NCBI RefSeq assembly: GCF_022808715.1
Contig: NZ_JAKZKX010000015.1
Location: 27,007-91,006, forward strand
DNA length: 64,000 nt
Direction of reading: 5' to 3'
DNA from: Fundidesulfovibrio agrisoli
Lineage (GTDB): Bacteria > Desulfobacterota > Desulfovibrionia > Desulfovibrionales > Desulfovibrionaceae
Shown here: positions 24,620 to 34,293 of the stretch, one piece after another
Numbering within the stretch: the stretch's first letter is position 1
Layout of the letters: every line of letters starts with the position of its first letter
The notes under the pieces: model-generated
Database searches by the model: none
The model's input: the letters and a program-made list of their open reading frames with translations, nothing else
Told to the model about the DNA's origin: nothing
Program-made: the position numbers and the translations under genes

Positions 24620-26157
24620 GCGTCTTCCGCCTTTTCGGGTGCCTTCTCAGCCGTCTCCTCGGACGTCTTCTCGAAGAGGATCAGGTTGTCCTGGCGGAAG
24701 GTGATCTCGTAGCCGGGCAGGTCCAGCTCCTCGGGTTTGACGAAGTTGGTGCTCACCAGGAAGGCGTTGAGCCGGTACTTCTCGGCGATTTCGGTCAGCG
24801 GCTTGGTGATGAGCGGGAACCAGTCCACCAGCTCCCACACGCCCACCGAGTTGTCCGAGAGCAGCACCTGGCCGTTTTCCAGGAAGTAGGTCACGGCGTC
24901 GGCCAGGCCGTGGGGCAGGCAGGCCAGGCGCACCGGGCGCGGGCGCGAGTTGAGGTGGGCGATGAGCGCGCGCAGGGCCGGGGTGATGGACTTGTCCGGG
25001 TTCTTCACCACCAGCTTGAGCTGGAAGAAGAGCACCAGGGCCAGGCAGCCCAGGCCCAGGATGCAGGGCACGGAGCGCACCACGCCCCAGACCTCGGGGT
25101 TGTGCTGGAATCTGAGGATCATGGTTCCGGCCACGGCCGCGGCGGCGGAGGTGCCGAACTCCAGGTAGCGCTGGCCCTCGCCCAGGAAGCGCAGGAGCGG
25201 CAGGTTGAACAGGATGCCCAGGAAGAAGAGCGTCACGCTCCAGAGCACGAAGGTCTTCATCCAGGGGTCGGCACCGGCTGCGGGCAGCACGCTGAACACG
25301 GCGCAGAAGCTGTAGAGGATCCAGGGGTTCACGGCCAGGAAGGGCGCAACGGGTATCTTCCAGATCAGGTATTCGATGCGGCGCACGAAGTCCGTGTGCT
25401 TGCGCTCGGCCGTGGGGTTGCCGCGCACCTGGTGGGCCAGGCGGTTGTGGATGTTGTACATCCAGAAGCAGATCATGAGCATGTGCCCGCGCAGGTAGCG
25501 CAGGTAGAGCCCCTTGGTGCAGAACACCGCCGCCAGGATGCCCAGGGCGAACACCAGCAGATGGTGCGCGTCGCCGGTGACCATGCTCATCCAGAACAGG
25601 GTGAAGAAGAAGACCTGCATGGCCATGCGGTGCGTCATGGAGAGCAGCACCACGCCGGCCACGCCCACCAGCAGGGTCCACCAGGTGGGGTGCAGCACGT
25701 AGCTCTGCACCATGAGCATGGACCAGGTGAAGATCAGCCCGCCCAGGGTGCGCAGGCTCAGGTTGGAGGCCTCCAGGGGCACCACCGGGGTGAGCAGGTA
25801 GGCCATCTGGGCGTAGTGCCCGCCCGCTGCCTGCCCCGAGGCGGCCAGGCCCATGAAGTAGACGGTCAGGCTGGTGAGGATGTCGAACGCCGGGGAGACC
25901 AGGCCCTGGTTCCGGTCCAGCCAGTCCTTGGGCAGGAGCGAGCAGAGCCAGGGCAGAAGCGGCGGGTTGTCCACGGAGCCGGGCACGATGTACTTGTGCG
26001 GCAGGCTCTCGGGGAGCTTCTTGTTGTCGCGTATGTACTGGGCCAGCAGCGTGAAGCGCCAGGTGTCTATGCCGAAATAGCGGTTGATGAGCCGGGGCCA
26101 GACCTGGAGGGCGAAACCCGCCAGGCTGATTCCCAGCGCGATGAGAAGGTCTTGCAT
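24616..26157 (-). CDS. Polytopic membrane protein, GT-C glycosyltransferase-like
   Basis: The 513-residue protein has about ten hydrophobic helices, with an N-terminal loop after the first helix (RYFGIDTWRFTLLAQYIRD... YIVPGSVDNPPLLPWL) resembling the first periplasmic loop of GT-C enzymes, where an acidic residue pair binds the polyprenyl donor. A soluble C-terminal domain of ~120 residues follows. It is the first gene of the seven-gene operon. The assignment rests on topology and loop pattern, not on a firm family motif. Confidence 0.65.
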   Translation of the reverse strand: MQDLLIALGISLAGFALQVWPRLINRYFGIDTWRFTLLAQYIRDNKKLPESLPHKYIVPGSVDNPPLLPWLCSLLPKDWLDRNQGLVSPAFDILTSLTVYFMGLAASGQAAGGHYAQMAYLLTPVVPLEASNLSLRTLGGLIFTWSMLMVQSYVLHPTWWTLLVGVAGVVLLSMTHRMAMQVFFFTLFWMSMVTGDAHHLLVFALGILAAVFCTKGLYLRYLRGHMLMICFWMYNIHNRLAHQVRGNPTAERKHTDFVRRIEYLIWKIPVAPFLAVNPWILYSFCAVFSVLPAAGADPWMKTFVLWSVTLFFLGILFNLPLLRFLGEGQRYLEFGTSAAAAVAGTMILRFQHNPEVWGVVRSVPCILGLGCLALVLFFQLKLVVKNPDKSITPALRALIAHLNSRPRPVRLACLPHGLADAVTYFLENGQVLLSDNSVGVWELVDWFPLITKPLTEIAEKYRLNAFLVSTNFVKPEELDLPGYEITFRQDNLILFEKTSEETAEKAPEKAEDA

Positions 26158-26254
26158 GGGGTCTCCGCAGAGGGGGAAATGAAAACAGGCTAGGGCTTAC
26201 GGCCGAAGAGGGCCGAAGTCAATGCGGGCGCGGCCTGGGAGTGGCTCGGGCGGA

Positions 26255-27511
26255 TCAGCAGCGGTCGGAGTGCGCCGTGAACCCGGCGGAGGCCCCTCTG
26301 CTCAGGGGCAGGCGGATGATGAAGCGGGCGCCGTTGCCGGGTGAGGAGTCCACCTCGATGCTGCCCTTGTGGTTGTTGGTCACGATGAAATAGGAGACCG
26401 AGAGCCCGAGCCCCGTGCCGCTGCCCACGGGCTTGGTGGTGAAGAAGGGCTCGAAGATCTTGCGCCTCGTGGCCTCGTCCATGCCGGGGCCGTTGTCCTG
26501 CACTTCGATGCGCGCGCAATCGCCGTCGAGCATGGTGCGCAGCACGATGGCGGGCTCGGGCGTGCCCCGCAGGGCGTAGGCCGCGTTGCCCAACAGATTG
26601 ATGACCACCTGCTGTATCTGCGTCTTGGAGCAGGGCACCTGGGGCAGCCCGCTCTCGAACCGGCGCTCCAGGCGGATGTTCTTGAAGTCGTACTTGCTGT
26701 TGAGGTCGTAGCCGGTGGAGTAGAGCTCCACGGTTTTCTCCAGGAGGTCGTTCAGGTCGGCCGGGGCGTTGGTGGATTCGCTCCTGCGGCTGAACTCCAG
26801 CATGTTCCTGACCACCTGGGCCACGCGCACGCTGGATTCCCGGATGCTGTTCAGGCCCGTGAGGATGCCCCTGCGCTCCATGTAGCCGGTCACGGAATCC
26901 AGGGTGCAGCCGGACTCCCGCGCGGCCAGGGCGTTGGCCCCGTTGGGCTCGCCCAGGCGGCGCATGATGACCTGGATGCTCTGCAGGATGCCGCTCAAGG
27001 GGTTGTTGATCTCGTGGGCCATGCCCGCGGCCAGGCCGCCCACGGACATCATCTTCTCCGTCTGGACCATGAGCTCCTGCATGCGGGTGCGTTCGGTGAT
27101 GTCGTTGATGGAGCCGTAGAGGCGCAGGCTGTGGGCGTGCTCGCCCTGCTCGCAGAGGTAGGTTTCGCGCACGTTGCGCACGCCGCCGTCCTTGTGGACC
27201 AGCCGGAACTCGATCTCGCCCGCGTCGCCCGCCTTGAGGCGCATCAGGTGCGCGCCGACGCGCTCCTGGTCCTCCTGGTGGACGAAGGTCAGCCAGCAGC
27301 CCGTGGCGAGGATTTCCGGCGAGCCGTACCCCGTGACCTTTTCGTAGGCCCCGCCCAGCCAGGTGATGCGAAAGGGTTCGAGCCCCTCGCGGGCGCAGGC
27401 GTGGGTGAAGTCGCAGGACACGGCCGCGAGCTTGCGGCGCAGCCGTTCGCTGCTTCGCAACTCCAGCAGTTCGGCCAGGAGCTGTTCCCTGGTCTTCCCG
27501 GAATCCGGCAT
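26255..27511 (-). CDS. PAS-domain sensor histidine kinase
   Basis: A soluble histidine kinase of 418 residues. A short coiled start is followed by a PAS domain (residues ~40-160: WLGGAYEKVTGYGSPEIL, then GGVRNVRETYLCEQG). The dimerisation helix has the phosphoacceptor in GMAHEINNPLSGILQSIQ, and the ATPase domain shows the N box VVINLLGNAAYAL, DNGPGMDEATRRKIFEPFFT and GTGLGLSVS. No membrane segment is seen, so it senses a cytoplasmic signal. No adjacent response regulator. The frame continues upstream, but GGGG at the right distance supports the ATG at 27511. Confidence 0.87.
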   Translation of the reverse strand: MPDSGKTREQLLAELLELRSSERLRRKLAAVSCDFTHACAREGLEPFRITWLGGAYEKVTGYGSPEILATGCWLTFVHQEDQERVGAHLMRLKAGDAGEIEFRLVHKDGGVRNVRETYLCEQGEHAHSLRLYGSINDITERTRMQELMVQTEKMMSVGGLAAGMAHEINNPLSGILQSIQVIMRRLGEPNGANALAARESGCTLDSVTGYMERRGILTGLNSIRESSVRVAQVVRNMLEFSRRSESTNAPADLNDLLEKTVELYSTGYDLNSKYDFKNIRLERRFESGLPQVPCSKTQIQQVVINLLGNAAYALRGTPEPAIVLRTMLDGDCARIEVQDNGPGMDEATRRKIFEPFFTTKPVGSGTGLGLSVSYFIVTNNHKGSIEVDSSPGNGARFIIRLPLSRGASAGFTAHSDRC

Positions 27512-27738
27512 GAAAGCCCCGCAACCGCGGGCGTAGAACCCCGCGCACGACTCGGAACTGAACAACAGAAGCCAGGCATCCGGCCGGATGGCCGGCCGCA
27601 CTCCACGCCGCAACCGCCCTTTCGATATCCGGCGGGCCACCCCGCGCCGCCAGAATGGGCGGCTCACATCGCGATGCACGATATCGAGAACTGATGACAA
27701 AAAAGCTTTGCACACATTGCGGCCCGAGCGCAAGCCCG

Positions 27739-28347
27739 TCAGCGTTGCGGCGACCTCCCCTCCCGCCGCTTCTTTCCCTCGAAGACCCGCTCGATGCGTT
27801 GGTCCGGCACGAGCCAGATCAGGGCAACCAGCACGTAGATGGCGTCGGCTATCCATTGGGCCAGGAACGCCGAAGGGATGGCCAGCAGGTACAGCACCGG
27901 GGAGAGCTTGCCCTTGAGGTCTCGCCCCACCGCAGCCTTGAGCAGGGAGTCCGGGCCCTGGGCGTTCATGATGGTGCGTTGCAGCAGCCAGTAGGCGATG
28001 GCGGCCATGAGCAGCACCACGCCGTAGAGCGCGGTGGGCGCGGGCGCGAAGTGGTTCTCGCCCATCCAGCCCGTGACGAAGGGGATCAGCGAGAGCCAGA
28101 ACAGCAGGTGCTGGTTGGCCCAGAGCATGCCGCCGCTCACCCGCTGCACGGTGTGGAGCATGTGGTGGTGGTTGTTCCAGTAGATGCCCACGTAGACGAA
28201 GCTCAGCACGTAGCACAGGACGGTTGGAATCAGCGGGAGCAGCGAGGCGAAGGTGTCGCCGCGGGGCACCTTCAGCTCCAGGACCATGATGGTGATGATG
28301 ATGGCGATCACGCCGTCGCTGAAGGCTTCAAGCCTGTTCTTGCCCAT
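27739..28347 (-). CDS. TMEM175-family (DUF1211) membrane channel
   Basis: The 202-residue protein opens with the family signature in RLEAFSDGVIAIIITIMVLEL (FSDG motif) and has six predicted membrane helices. Bacterial TMEM175 proteins are potassium-permeable channels. The length fits the single six-helix repeat of bacterial members. Stands alone. Confidence 0.85.
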   Translation of the reverse strand: MGKNRLEAFSDGVIAIIITIMVLELKVPRGDTFASLLPLIPTVLCYVLSFVYVGIYWNNHHHMLHTVQRVSGGMLWANQHLLFWLSLIPFVTGWMGENHFAPAPTALYGVVLLMAAIAYWLLQRTIMNAQGPDSLLKAAVGRDLKGKLSPVLYLLAIPSAFLAQWIADAIYVLVALIWLVPDQRIERVFEGKKRREGRSPQR

Positions 28348-28766
28348 ATGCCCCGCTTCGCGTTTGCTGTGCTTCTCCGATTTTCAACCAATAGTCGAAT
28401 CCAGGGGCGGCGACAACATCCCGGCAATCCGCGCGGGCCGGATTTTTCGGAAGGGCGCTGGGGGGCCATGCTCAATCCAAGCTCAATCCGGGCTCAATCC
28501 GTGACGATCAGTGCTCGATCCGGGCGCGGGGCGCGAACTTCGCTTGATACTCGTCACGGCTTCCTTCATAACCGGGAAGGCAACGCGACGCTTTCACCGC
28601 GACCCAAGCCTTTTCTCAGCCCTACGACTCAAGATGGACCGGACACGCGGACGGCCTCCCGGGGCGCCCGCGATGCCGTGAGCCTCGATATTCGCCATGA
28701 TGCCCGCGCCCCGGAGGCTTGCCCCAGGCGCGCCATGTCCCACCACACTCTAGCACAAGGTTGACC
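28348..28766. repeat. Gene-free stretch with a short tandem GCTCAATCC repeat
   Basis: No gene is supported in these ~420 bases. At 28,479-28,501 the unit GCTCAATCC is repeated with a 10-11 base period (three copies), with a diverged fourth (GCTCGATCC) at about 28,512. No promoter is evident. Confidence 0.5.
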
Positions 28767-28934
28767 GTGGCTAAAAAACCCAACTATTCATTTGAGAAGC
28801 GCGCCAGAGAGGCTGCGAAGAATAAGAAGAAGGAAGAGAAGCTCCAGCGCAAGCAGGAAAAGAAGGCCGCAGCGTCGGAAGGCGATCAGGAAGAGAGCCA
28901 GGAAGACGGCCAGGAGCAGCCTGCGGAGCATTGA
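28767..28934 (+). CDS. Small lysine-rich conserved protein
   Basis: A GTG start gives 55 residues. The opening (MAKKPNYSFEKRAREAAK) and the following alternating Lys/Glu helix match a widespread small proteobacterial family of unknown role. The product is a charged helix ending in an acidic Gln/Glu tail. Confidence 0.6.
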   Translation: MAKKPNYSFEKRAREAAKNKKKEEKLQRKQEKKAAASEGDQEESQEDGQEQPAEH

Positions 28935-29181
28935 GCCCCAGGCCGGTCTTGGCGGTTTGGAGAGGCGCGGGGGCTTTGCGCAGCCGGGGATTTCGGCGCA
29001 GTGAGCCCCGGAACCGGTGTTGGCCATTCTGCGCCGAAACGCCCGACGCCCTGCTGATGCAGCGGCCGGATCAAGCTCCGGGCCGGGCGCGGTGCTCCTC
29101 GTCCGGACGGCGCGGCTTCCTCCAGAACCTCGGCCAGAATCTCGGCCCGGATGGCTTCCGCCCATCCCGCGTACCTTCAGA

Positions 29182-29225
29182 CGCCAGGGAACCCCGCTCA
29201 GCCGGGGCGCCCTGGCGCTTTTTCG
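29182..29225 (+). terminator. Rho-independent terminator
   Basis: CGCCAGGG/CCCTGGCG outer stem with an inner CCCCG/CGGGG stem, followed by CTTTTT. It lies ~250 bases after the small lysine-rich gene; nothing else is seen between them. Confidence 0.7.
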
Positions 29226-29254
29226 TCACGTCCGCCGGGCCGGGCCTCGGGCGG

Positions 29255-29830
29255 CTAGAAGTTCCACTCGCAGACCTGGAAGTAGGCCTGGGGGTGCATG
29301 CAGGCCGGACAGCTCACCGGGGCGGCCTCGCCCGTGTGGTTGTAGCCGCAGTTGCGGCACTTCCAGGTGGTCTCGCAGCTCTTCTTGAAAACGGAGCCGT
29401 TCTCCACGTCGGCGGCCAGGGCCTTGTAGCGCTTCTCGTGGAACTCCTCCACGGTGCTGATGGCCTCGAAGACCATGGCCACGGCCTCGAAACCCTCCTC
29501 GCGGGCGATGGCCGCGGCGGCCGGGTAGAGCACGGTGTGCTCCTCGTGCTCGCCCGCGGCGGCATGCTTCAGGTTCTCAAGCGTGGTGCCGATGCGTCCG
29601 GCTGGGTAGGTGGCGGTGATCTCCACGTCTCCGCCCTCCAGGAACTTGAAGAAGCGCTTGGCGTGCTCCTTCTCCTGCTCGGCGGTCTCGGTGAAGATGG
29701 CCGCGATCTGCTCGTAGCCTTCCTTCTTGGCCACGCTGGCGAAGAAGGTGTAGCGGTTGCGCGCCTGGGATTCCCCGGCGAAGGAGGCCAGGAGGTTCTT
29801 CTCGGTCTTGCTGCCTTTGAGGGATTTCAT
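29255..29830 (-). CDS. rbr: Rubrerythrin
   Basis: The 191-residue protein has the di-iron four-helix bundle with ligands in SFAGESQARNRYTFFA, ETAEQEKEHAKRFF, AIAREEGFEAVA and ISTVEEFHEKRY, and a C-terminal rubredoxin-like Fe(SCys)4 domain (WKCRNCGYNHTG ... CPACMHPQAYF). It reduces hydrogen peroxide in anaerobes and is typical of sulfate reducers. Starts 66 bases from the recN end on the same strand. Confidence 0.95.
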   Translation of the reverse strand: MKSLKGSKTEKNLLASFAGESQARNRYTFFASVAKKEGYEQIAAIFTETAEQEKEHAKRFFKFLEGGDVEITATYPAGRIGTTLENLKHAAAGEHEEHTVLYPAAAAIAREEGFEAVAMVFEAISTVEEFHEKRYKALAADVENGSVFKKSCETTWKCRNCGYNHTGEAAPVSCPACMHPQAYFQVCEWNF

Positions 29831-29895
29831 GGGGATCTCCGTAGTTGGGGTATCGGCCGCGCCAAGGCGGGCGCGGCCTGGAAATGTGCGCCGCC

Positions 29896-31509
29896 TCAGC
29901 CCAGCGGCAGGAGCAGCTTCTCGGCCAGGGCATGCCCCTGCTCGCCGCCGCCCGCCATGCGGCTCAGTTCCTCGGCCAGGGCCTTGCCCTCCAGGGCGGT
30001 GACCGTGGTCTCGGTCTGGCCGTCGGCCACGTGCTTGGCCACCATGAAGTGCCGCCCGGCCAGGGCCGCCAGTTGGGGCCAGTGGGTGATGAGCAGCATC
30101 TGGCGGTGGCGAGCCAGCTCCTTGAGGCGTTCGCCCACGCGGTTCAGGGTCACGCCGCCGATGCCCGCGTCCACCTCGTCGAAGATCAGCGCGGCCTGGT
30201 CGTTTTCGGAGCGCAGGCTGGTGACGGCCAGCAGGAAGCGCGAGAGCTCGCCGCCGGAGGCGATGCGGTCCAGCGGCTGGGGCGGCTGGCCCGGGTTGGG
30301 CGCGAAGAGCAGCTTGGCGGAGAGTTCGCTGAGCGCGGGCATGCCGCCCTCTGCCGGGAAAAGCTCGGCGGGGGTCAGCTCGAAGAGCACGCGCACGTGC
30401 TCGGAAAATCCCAGGCTGCGCAGCTCCGCCTCGATGCGCTGGCAGAGCCGCCCGGCGGCCTCGGTGCGGGCCGCGTCCAGCCCGGCGAGCACCTGGGCGG
30501 CCTGGGCGCGCAGTTCGCGGGCGCGGCGCTCCAGGCGCTTGAAGTCCAGCCCGGCGCTGTCCAGAAAGCTCAGGTTCTCCTCGATCTCGCGGGCCAGGTC
30601 CAGGATGGCGGGCATGTCCAGCTTGAGCTTGCGCTTGAGCTGGGCCAGCTCCCACAGGCGGGACTCCACGGCCTCCGGGTCCTCCTCCAGGCCGGGCACG
30701 CCGGAGCGCAGCCGCTCGGCCAGGTCGGAGAGGGCCACCCGGGCCTCGCGCACGGCGGCCGCGTCGGCCTCGAAATCCCCCCCGGTCTGGGCGAGCACCC
30801 CAAGCTCGCGCTCCAGGCGGCCGAGCCCCGCTGGCAGGCCCTGGTCGCCGTAGAGCATGTCCAGGGCGGCCTCCACGGCGTCCTTGGCGCGGCGGGCGTG
30901 GCGCAGGGCCTGCTGGCGGGCCAGCAGTTCCTCCTCTTCGCCGGGGCGCGGGGCCACCTTGTCGATCTCGGCGCGCTTGAGCTCCAGGATCTCGCGGCGG
31001 TCCTCCAGGTGGGCCAGGCGCTCGTGCAGGGCCTTGGCCTGGCGGGCCACGTCGGCCAGCTCGCGCAGCAGCGCGGTCCGGCTCCCGGCGAGGGATTGGT
31101 CGGGCAGGAAGTGGTCCAGCAGCTTGGCCTGGAAGGCCGGGGCCAGGAGCTTCTGCTGCCCGTGCTGGCTGGCGTGCAGCAGCAGGCGGGGCTTGAGCTC
31201 GCGGGCGGTGTCCTGGGTGGCGAGCTGGTCGTTGACGTAGAAGCGCGCGCGCCCCGTCTCGGCGGAGAGCTCGCGGCGCAGCATGAGCTCCTCGCCGTCC
31301 AGCACGAACACGGCCTCCACCTGGGCCTTTTGCGCGCCGTGGCGCACCATCTCGGCGCTCAGGCGCTCCCCGGTGAGGAACTCCAGGGCCTTGAGGATGA
31401 ATGTCTTGCCCGCGCCGGTCTCGCCGGTGAGCACGTTGAGCCCCGGGCCGAACTCCAGTTCCACGTCGGCGATCAGGGCCAGGTTTTTGATGCGCAGAAG
31501 ATCGATCAC
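29896..31509 (-). CDS. recN: DNA repair protein RecN
   Basis: An SMC-like ATPase of 537 residues: N-terminal IKNLALIADVELEFGPG and Walker A TGETGAGKTFIL, a central coiled coil, then the signature RIASGGELSRFLLAV and Walker B ALIFDEVDAGIGG. RecN acts in double-strand break repair. Start is a GTG (VIDLLRIKN), chosen by alignment of the N-terminus with the family. Confidence 0.93.
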   Translation of the reverse strand: MIDLLRIKNLALIADVELEFGPGLNVLTGETGAGKTFILKALEFLTGERLSAEMVRHGAQKAQVEAVFVLDGEELMLRRELSAETGRARFYVNDQLATQDTARELKPRLLLHASQHGQQKLLAPAFQAKLLDHFLPDQSLAGSRTALLRELADVARQAKALHERLAHLEDRREILELKRAEIDKVAPRPGEEEELLARQQALRHARRAKDAVEAALDMLYGDQGLPAGLGRLERELGVLAQTGGDFEADAAAVREARVALSDLAERLRSGVPGLEEDPEAVESRLWELAQLKRKLKLDMPAILDLAREIEENLSFLDSAGLDFKRLERRARELRAQAAQVLAGLDAARTEAAGRLCQRIEAELRSLGFSEHVRVLFELTPAELFPAEGGMPALSELSAKLLFAPNPGQPPQPLDRIASGGELSRFLLAVTSLRSENDQAALIFDEVDAGIGGVTLNRVGERLKELARHRQMLLITHWPQLAALAGRHFMVAKHVADGQTETTVTALEGKALAEELSRMAGGGEQGHALAEKLLLPLG

Positions 31510-31559
31510 GGCTTGGGGCCTCCGTCGGGCCGGTGGGTGAACATGCCCGGCGGCCTCTC

Positions 31560-32393
31560 TTACTGCTTGAGCCGGGGGTCGAGCAAGTCCCGCAGGGATT
31601 CGCCCAGCAGGTTGTAGCCCAGCACCGTGAACAGGATGGCCAGCCCCGGGAACACCGAGAGCCAGGGCGCTATCTCCAGCACCTCCTTGCCTTCCAGGAG
31701 CATGTTGCCCCAGGAGGGCATGGGCGGCTGCACCCCGAGCCCCAGGAACGACAGCGAGGATTCCGTGAGGATGGCCCCGGCGATGCCCAGCGTGGCCGAG
31801 ACCAGCACCGGCCCGGCCGCGTTGGGCAATATGTGGCGCAGCAGGATGCGCGCGCTGCCCGCCCCGGCCAGCCGCGAGGCCAGCACGAAGTCGCGCCTGG
31901 CCAGGGAGAGGGTCTCGGCGCGCACCAGGCGGGCCACGCCCATCCAGGAGGTCAGGCCGATGATTATCATGATGTTGGCCAGGGAGGGCTCCAGGAAGGC
32001 GATGACCGTGAGGATCAGGAAGAAGGAGGGGAAGCAGAGCATCACGTCCACCCCGCGCATGATGACCTCGTCCGCCAGGCCCCCGAAGTAGCCCGCCACC
32101 AGCCCGAAGAACAGGCCCACGGCCACGGCCAGCCCCACCGCCAGGAAGCCCACCCACAGCGAGACGCGCCCGCCGTGCAGCATGCGCGAGAGCACGTCGC
32201 GCCCCAGGGCGTCGGTGCCCAGGAGGTGCGCGGCGCCGGGCGGCTGGAGCAGGGCGTCCACGTTTAAGGCCGTGGGGTCGAACGGGGCGATCCAGGGTGC
32301 CAGCACCGCCGCCAGGGACATGCCCCCCACCAGCAGGAAACCCGCCAGGAACATGGGGTGGCGCAGGGCGCTCCGCCAGAATCCGTCAGTCAT
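31560..32393 (-). CDS. Peptide/nickel-type ABC transporter permease (DppC/OppC-like)
   Basis: The 277-residue inner-membrane permease has the OppC_N lead ([20 protein letters not shown]), the [19 protein letters not shown] motif specific for the C-type subunit, and the cytoplasmic EAA loop ([20 protein letters not shown]). It starts within the last codons of the B-type permease gene (8-base overlap). No binding protein or ATPase lies nearby, so they are encoded elsewhere. Confidence 0.9.
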   Translation of the reverse strand: MTDGFWRSALRHPMFLAGFLLVGGMSLAAVLAPWIAPFDPTALNVDALLQPPGAAHLLGTDALGRDVLSRMLHGGRVSLWVGFLAVGLAVAVGLFFGLVAGYFGGLADEVIMRGVDVMLCFPSFFLILTVIAFLEPSLANIMIIIGLTSWMGVARLVRAETLSLARRDFVLASRLAGAGSARILLRHILPNAAGPVLVSATLGIAGAILTESSLSFLGLGVQPPMPSWGNMLLEGKEVLEIAPWLSVFPGLAILFTVLGYNLLGESLRDLLDPRLKQ

Positions 32394-33381
32394 TGCGGGC
32401 TCCGGAGCGGATGCGCGGGTCGGCCAGGGAGTAGCCCACGTCCGCCAGCATGTTGCCAGCCAGGGTGAGCACCGCGCCAAGCACCAGGTTGGCCATGATG
32501 AGCGGGTAATCGCGGGCCATGACCGCCTGATAGAAGAGCTGCCCCAGGCCCGGCAGCGAGAAGATCTGCTCGATGATGACCGAACCGCCGATGAGCCCCG
32601 GCACCGAGAGGCCCAGCAGCGTGATGACCGGCAGCAAGGCGTTGCGCAGCGCGTGGCGGTAGATCACCAGGCGCTCCGGCAGGCCCTTGGCCCGGGCGGT
32701 GAGGATGTAGTCCTGCCGCAGCGCCTCGAGCATGGAGGAGCGCATGTAGCGGCTCATGCCCGCCAGGCCGCCGAACACGTAGATGAACATGGGGATGGCC
32801 AGGTGGGAGCAGATGTCCGCGGTGCGGCCCCACCAGTCCATGCGGGCGTGGTCCAGCGAGGTGATGCCCGAGATGGGCAGCACCGGCCAGACGATGCCCA
32901 GGAGCAGCATCAAGAGCAGCGCCAGCCAGAAGCCGGGCACGGCGAAGCCCAGGAACACGAACACCGTGGAGGCCCTGTCGAAGAAGCCGTTCTGCCGGGC
33001 CGCGGCCGTGACGCCTATGGGGATGGCCAGGGCCAGCGTCAGAACCAGGGCGGCCATGTTCATGCCGAAGGTCAGGGGCAGGCGCTCCTTGATTTTGTCC
33101 CACACGGGGCGGCGGTCGCCGGTGAGGGCGTTGCCGAAATCCAGGCTGGCCAGGCGCTTCAGCCACAGGCCGTATTGCACGTGCACGGGCTGGTCCAGGC
33201 CGTAGAGCTTCTCCAGCCGGGCGATTGCCTCGGGCGTGATGAGCGGGTTCATGTCGGTCTGGAGGTCGGTGGGCTTGCCGGGGGCCAGATGGATGACGAA
33301 AAAGCTCACCAGGGTGATCCCGAGGAACACCACTGCCAGCCAGACGGATTTGAGGACGAGACGCTTCAGCAGAACAAGCAC
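32386..33381 (-). CDS. Peptide/nickel-type ABC transporter permease (DppB/OppB-like)
   Basis: The 331-residue permease begins with the first helix ([26 protein letters not shown]) and has the B-type EAA loop ([23 protein letters not shown]) and [16 protein letters not shown]. The GTG at 33381 is preferred over one 21 bases upstream because GGAGG precedes it by 8 bases. Together with the C-type subunit it forms the membrane channel of an oligopeptide or metal importer. Confidence 0.9.
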   Translation of the reverse strand: MLVLLKRLVLKSVWLAVVFLGITLVSFFVIHLAPGKPTDLQTDMNPLITPEAIARLEKLYGLDQPVHVQYGLWLKRLASLDFGNALTGDRRPVWDKIKERLPLTFGMNMAALVLTLALAIPIGVTAAARQNGFFDRASTVFVFLGFAVPGFWLALLLMLLLGIVWPVLPISGITSLDHARMDWWGRTADICSHLAIPMFIYVFGGLAGMSRYMRSSMLEALRQDYILTARAKGLPERLVIYRHALRNALLPVITLLGLSVPGLIGGSVIIEQIFSLPGLGQLFYQAVMARDYPLIMANLVLGAVLTLAGNMLADVGYSLADPRIRSGARND

Positions 33382-33515
33382 GTTGGGGGCCTCCGAACGC
33401 ACGGACAGTAGCAGGGCGGACGCCGGGGAGGGAAGGGGTGGAAAAAAAATTTCCCGGTTTCAATTTTTCCTGTTGACGGAGAGCCGAGTTTCGGTCAAAA
33501 GCAGTTCTCCCGTGT

Positions 33516-33592
<77 letters not shown>

Positions 33593-33599
33593 TCTTTTC

Positions 33600-33637
33600 A
33601 AGGGGTTAGGTCACAAGCCTAACCCCTTCTGCTTTTG
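33600..33637 (+). terminator. Terminator after tRNA-Ala
   Basis: An 11-bp stem AAGGGGTTAGG/CCTAACCCCTT is followed by CTGCTTTT. Confidence 0.75.
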
Positions 33638-33717
33638 GCTTCAGAAACCAACATTGTTGGCTCAGGGGGCCAAGGCAGACCCAGTAATTCACGTAGGCTC
33701 CTGTTTGAGCGCATAGA

Positions 33718-33755
33718 AAGGGATCGCTTGATGAAATTCAAGCGGTCCCTTCTTT
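33718..33755 (+). terminator. Second hairpin, terminator-like
   Basis: Two 14-base arms (AAGGGATCGCTTGA/TCAAGCGGTCCCTT, one wobble pair) with loop TGAAAT are followed by CTTTCG. The rest of 33,638-34,293 holds no supported gene. Confidence 0.6.
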
Positions 33756-34293
33756 CGTTGGGCTTTTGCTTCGACAGCAGGTGGAGGAGAACTTTTATAG
33801 GGGCAGAAGACGGAGCCGGGAGCACGCGGGCGCTTGGGGGATTTTCAAGCGATTGTGGTCAGGAGGTGCTTTTGCTTCTCCTGGTGGGGGTGAGAAGTTT
33901 TCTCCTGGAAGTGGTGAAGGGGTGGCTGGCGTCGGGATGAGGGCGTTGGCGAAGGGGCTCTTGGGCAATTTTCAGAGGTGGGGGGCTGCTGGATCCTTTA
34001 CTTATTCTGGCGTGTCCTGGGAGATTTGCCGCCGAAGTGTCGAAGGCTGACTGTCTGAGATGCAGCGGGGATATTTTTGTGCCGATTCCCTTCGGGTTGT
34101 ACCTGATGGCGAAGTCGATGCCGGATCGAGTGCGAGCTGACAGTATGAAGGAGCCGCAGGGCTGCGGGTTTCACCAGGGCGGGGGGGCGTCATAGACGGG
34201 TAGAGTTTCCCTATCTGCTCCTACTGGCTATTTTCGGAGAAATGTATAGAATTAAAAAAAGTTGTTCGTTATTGCAACCCTGGAGGATAATTT

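Noticed and set aside
24373..26193. A 606-codon plus-strand frame opposite the GT-C-like gene
   Set aside because: His/Gln/Gly-rich shadow of a membrane-protein gene on the other strand.
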